Shown here: positions 61,444 to 64,000 of the stretch, in pieces
Layout of the letters: every line of letters starts with the position of its first letter
Numbering within the stretch: the first letter of the stretch is position 1
DNA from: Microbacterium aerolatum
GTDB lineage: Bacteria > Actinomycetota > Actinomycetes > Actinomycetales > Microbacteriaceae
DNA length: 64,000 nt
Reading direction: 5' to 3'
Assembly (NCBI RefSeq): GCF_007988825.1
Contig: NZ_BJUW01000005.1
Location: forward strand, 1-64,000
Made by a program: the position numbers and the translations under genes
The notes under the pieces: generated by a model
Told to the model about the DNA's origin: nothing
Seen by the model: only the letters and a program-made list of their open reading frames with translations
The model's database searches: none

Positions 61444-61521
61444 GCAGTCCCCGATTTCTGTTTGCAGGATCAGCGTAGTCATGTACGCTTGCCGACCGGG
61501 GAGAACTTCATGCGTAACTGA

Positions 61522-61527
61522 TATAGG
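61522..61527 (+). promoter_or_regulatory. Minus-10 hexamer TATAGG of the DUF4082 gene (leaderless)
   Basis: TATAGG lies 6 nt before the ATG at 61534, favouring it over the GTG at 61531. Confidence 0.5.
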
Positions 61528-61533
61528 ACTGTG

Positions 61534-63162
61534 ATGTTCAACTTCCCCCTACGCAAAAACTCCGGCGCGCGACGTCCTCGTGCGCGACTCTCTCTGGCAC
61601 TGGCTGCCGCCGGCATCATCGCCGTGGCCGGCCTTGCGGCCCCAGCGGGCGCGGTGCCTGCGCCGACCGGCGTCGGGATGCTGTCCGACACCCTCAAGCC
61701 GAAGACCGCCGCTGATTCCGACCGTGCTGCGGTCGAGCTCGGCATCCGCTTCTCGCCCAAGACCTCCGGCAAGGTCACCGCCCTGCAGTACTACCAGGGC
61801 GCCAAGACCGGGGGTGTCACGTCTGCGACCCTGTGGAGCACGAACGGCAAGGTGCTCTCCCGCGTGACGTTCCCGGCGACCTCGAAGGTCGGCTGGCGCA
61901 CCGTCCCCCTCGCGAAGCCCGTCGCCCTCACGGCCGGCGCCAGCTACGTCGCCTCGTACCACGCGCCGAAGGGCGGGTACCCCGTCACTGAGCGCGGCTT
62001 CACGTCGACCAAGGTGACGAACGGCTTCACGACCACAGCACACGCCGGCGTGTACCGCTACGGCAAGACCGGCAAGGTCCCCGAGTACACGTGGCAGGGT
62101 TCCAACTACATGGTCGACGTGGTGTTCACGCCGTCGTCGGGGACCGCCAAGCCCGGCGTCGTACCGAAGCCCACACCGACCACCGCGCCGAAGCCGACTC
62201 CGACGACCGCGCCGAAGCCGACTCCGACGACCGCGCCGAAGCCGACTCCGACTGCGGCGCCGACGACAGCTCCGAAACCGACACCGGCACCGACCGTTTC
62301 GCCGACTCCGACGCCGACCACGCCGCCGGCGACGCAGGCACCGTCCGACCCGAAGGGCATCATCGTCCAGGGACGCAGCTTCCCCTCGGCTGCGACGACC
62401 GGCGTTCCGGAGGGAACGGCACTGTCCACCTACACCGGACCGTGCACGATCCAGACCGACAACGTCGTGATCGACAAGAAGATCATCAACTGCGACATGC
62501 GCGTCCTGGCGCAGAACCTGAAGATCACCAACTCGGTCATCAACGGCCACATCTACAGTGACCCGGACTTCTACAACGGCTCGTACTCGATGACCGACAG
62601 CGAGATCCGGATGCCGCAATCCGCCGGCACCGGTGCAGGCGATGTGAACTTCGTTCTGACCAGGGTCGAGGTCACCGGCGGCAGCCGTTCGGTGAACTGC
62701 GCGGCCAACTGCACGGTGCAGGACTCATACCTGCACGGGCAGTACACCGACAAGCGCGGCATCGACCACGAGTCGGCGATCCGGATGGGGTCGAACAGCA
62801 CCATCCGCCACAACACGATCACCTGCGACGCTGCCCCGGTTCCGCCGGACGCCGGCTGCTCGGCTGCGCTGACCGGTTACGGCGACTTCGCGATCGTGCA
62901 GAAGAACACGATCGACAACAACCTGATCGACGGCGGCCCCGACGGATCCATGGGCTACTGCGCCTACGGCGGATCGACCACCGGCAAGCCGTACTCGGCC
63001 GGTGTGAACAACATCAAGTTCACCAACAACATCTTCATGCGCGGCCCCAGCGGCAAGTGCGGGATCTGGGGTCCGATCGTGGCCTTCGACTCCAACGCGC
63101 CGGGCAACGTGTGGACGAACAACATCTGGGATGACGGGAAGGCCGTCGCGCCGGCGAACTGA
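61534..63162 (+). CDS. Secreted DUF4082 / Pro-Thr repeat / beta-helix protein
   Basis: A 542-aa secreted protein. Signal peptide with a Tat-like twin Arg (ARRPRARLSLALAAAGIIAV) and cleavage near APAGAVPAP. Residues ~48-205 match DUF4082 (LGIRFSPKTSGKVTALQYYQ, ATLWSTNGKVL, GASYVASYHAPKGGY). A linker follows with repeats of KPTPTTAP, encoded by near-identical 24-bp units at about 62170-62245. The C-terminal ~260 residues look like a right-handed parallel beta-helix (KITNSVINGHIYSD, STIRHNTITCD, IDNNLIDGG, IKFTNNIFM) with paired cysteines. It may bind or cleave the polysaccharide made by the preceding cluster. Confidence 0.86.
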   Translation: MFNFPLRKNSGARRPRARLSLALAAAGIIAVAGLAAPAGAVPAPTGVGMLSDTLKPKTAADSDRAAVELGIRFSPKTSGKVTALQYYQGAKTGGVTSATLWSTNGKVLSRVTFPATSKVGWRTVPLAKPVALTAGASYVASYHAPKGGYPVTERGFTSTKVTNGFTTTAHAGVYRYGKTGKVPEYTWQGSNYMVDVVFTPSSGTAKPGVVPKPTPTTAPKPTPTTAPKPTPTTAPKPTPTAAPTTAPKPTPAPTVSPTPTPTTPPATQAPSDPKGIIVQGRSFPSAATTGVPEGTALSTYTGPCTIQTDNVVIDKKIINCDMRVLAQNLKITNSVINGHIYSDPDFYNGSYSMTDSEIRMPQSAGTGAGDVNFVLTRVEVTGGSRSVNCAANCTVQDSYLHGQYTDKRGIDHESAIRMGSNSTIRHNTITCDAAPVPPDAGCSAALTGYGDFAIVQKNTIDNNLIDGGPDGSMGYCAYGGSTTGKPYSAGVNNIKFTNNIFMRGPSGKCGIWGPIVAFDSNAPGNVWTNNIWDDGKAVAPAN

Positions 63163-63184
63163 CAGTTCAACCGAGGCACGCGTA

Positions 63185-63220
63185 CTGGCTCTGCTCCCCT
63201 CACCAGGAGAGCAGAGCCAG
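63185..63220. terminator. Bidirectional hairpin terminator
   Basis: Perfect 12-bp arms CTGGCTCTGCTC (63185-63196) and GAGCAGAGCCAG (63209-63220) around a 12-nt loop, between convergent genes. The minus-strand gene ends inside the loop (stop at 63200-63202). Confidence 0.75.
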
Positions 63221-64000
63221 TTCGCTGTACAGGTAGTCCCGCGGCGCGGGTTCGCCCTTATGCATCCGTGGACGCGGATGGCCCAGTGCGCGACCGGGGC
63301 CGCCCGGCGCGAATCCGAGGATCCGCGGCTCGGCGAGGGTGAACGGCAGCCCCTTACCGAGCAGGTGCGAACCCGCAGCGGCCCAGCCCTGCCGGAGAAT
63401 CTCGCTGTCGCCTCCCGCATACAACGGCGTCGCGAACAACGGCAGCCGCTTACGCCTGTCCCGCCGGTACACCAGATACGCGTAGCCGTCAGGCGTCCGG
63501 ATCAGGAGATGCCGTGCAGCGGACGCATCGCGGTGGTCTCGGTACAGGGCTGCATCGGCTCCCACGAGCGTCCGCTCGAGATCCTGCGTGTCCTCCGTCA
63601 CGGTGACGCCACGTCCGAGGCCGGGAAGGTTCAGCACTATCCGCGTCGACGCATCGAGATGCTGAAAACCGAGACGTTCGTTCATTGCAGGCACTGCCCC
63701 GCTGGGCGACAGATCGGTGAAGATGCGTTCCTTCTGCGCGAGCATCGCACGCATCAGGCGCAGCGAGTGCGTCCGGAACTCCGGACGCACGCAGAACGCG
63801 GCGAGATTGCACACCGAGACCTCTGAACCGTCGATCTCCCGTTCCGAATAGACGCCGACGTAGGCTCCGACGACCTCATCGTCGCTCACGAGCTGGAAGC
63901 CGCGAATCGATGACGACGACGCCCAGGGCGGCGTCATGAGGCGAACCCAGGACGATATCGGCACTCGCGCGTTCAGATGACGATGGAGGAACGATGCCAC
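63200..64000 (-). CDS. GNAT-like N-acetyltransferase (5' truncated by window edge)
   Basis: The frame is open to the window end, so the N-terminus is missing; 266 residues are visible. The first ~120 resemble a GNAT domain (VVGAYVGVYSEREIDG, VCNLAAFCVRPEFRTHSLRL, MNERLGFQHLDASTRIVLNL), including the strand before the acetyl-CoA site, though the usual R/Q-x-x-G-x-G/A loop is not clear. The remaining half (DRDRRKRLPLFATPLYAGGD, ILRQGWAAAGSHLLGKGLPF) is of unknown fold. Assignment is tentative. Convergent with the beta-helix gene. Confidence 0.6.
   Translation of the reverse strand: MASFLHRHLNARVPISSWVRLMTPPWASSSSIRGFQLVSDDEVVGAYVGVYSEREIDGSEVSVCNLAAFCVRPEFRTHSLRLMRAMLAQKERIFTDLSPSGAVPAMNERLGFQHLDASTRIVLNLPGLGRGVTVTEDTQDLERTLVGADAALYRDHRDASAARHLLIRTPDGYAYLVYRRDRRKRLPLFATPLYAGGDSEILRQGWAAAGSHLLGKGLPFTLAEPRILGFAPGGPGRALGHPRPRMHKGEPAPRDYLYSELALLSW

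Overview
The window is 64 kb of high-GC DNA from an actinobacterium, most likely Microbacterium or a close relative in Microbacteriaceae. The grounds are the GC-rich codon use, frequent GTG starts and GTGA/ATGA stop-start overlaps, mycolate-free actinobacterial gene families, a csrA in a flagellar operon, and a very frequent GGATGCC word on coding strands. No rRNA, tRNA, CRISPR array or prophage was recognised.

Layout. 1-3.3 kb: end of a flagellar export operon (flhB partial, flhA, csrA). 3.3-3.7 kb: repeat-filled gap. 3.7-5.6 kb: acpS-alr-tsaE. 5.7-11.1 kb: a complete Dpp/Opp-type ABC importer, divergent from a GH20 beta-N-acetylhexosaminidase (11.3-12.8 kb), with two inverted repeats between them; together they look like an amino-sugar oligosaccharide uptake and cleavage locus. 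12.9-19.5 kb: housekeeping genes (glmS, lhgO, coaA, a membrane protein, ppx/gppA-like). 19.5-23.7 kb: metal resistance, namely a CopB-like P-type ATPase behind a CsoR-type operator, and a three-gene arsenic operon made of an ArsR-arsenate reductase fusion, a stand-alone arsenate reductase and a MIP-family channel. 23.8-27.1 kb: UDP-glucose dehydrogenase, a membrane-anchored HNH/Excalibur protein and a VanZ-like protein.

27.2-63.2 kb is a large surface-polysaccharide region. It starts with a low-molecular-weight tyrosine phosphatase and a DUF4012 protein. A visibly lower-GC core (about 30-45 kb) follows, with epimerase, acyltransferase, flippase, EpsG-like polymerase and four glycosyltransferases, interrupted by an IS256-type element nested in an IS3-type remnant. 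Next come four enzymes matching bacillosamine-type sugar synthesis and priming (dehydratase, aminotransferase, acetyltransferase, PglC-like transferase), a coiled-coil membrane protein and two tandem Wzz/BY-kinase proteins. Then a GtrA / GT2 / GT-C module, a second (WcaJ-like) priming transferase behind a hairpin-rich leader, and a tightly coupled five-gene operon (Pro-rich protein, MFS transporter, propeller protein, GT2, polysaccharide deacetylase). A second VanZ-like gene and a secreted DUF4082/beta-helix protein close the region. A truncated GNAT-like gene ends the window.

Three genome-level themes stand out. Families of structured intergenic repeats recur, and one copy lies in frame inside the MFS gene. 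Many genes have a TANNNT hexamer 6-7 nt before the start codon, which predicts leaderless transcripts. The arsenic operators overlap two of these promoters.
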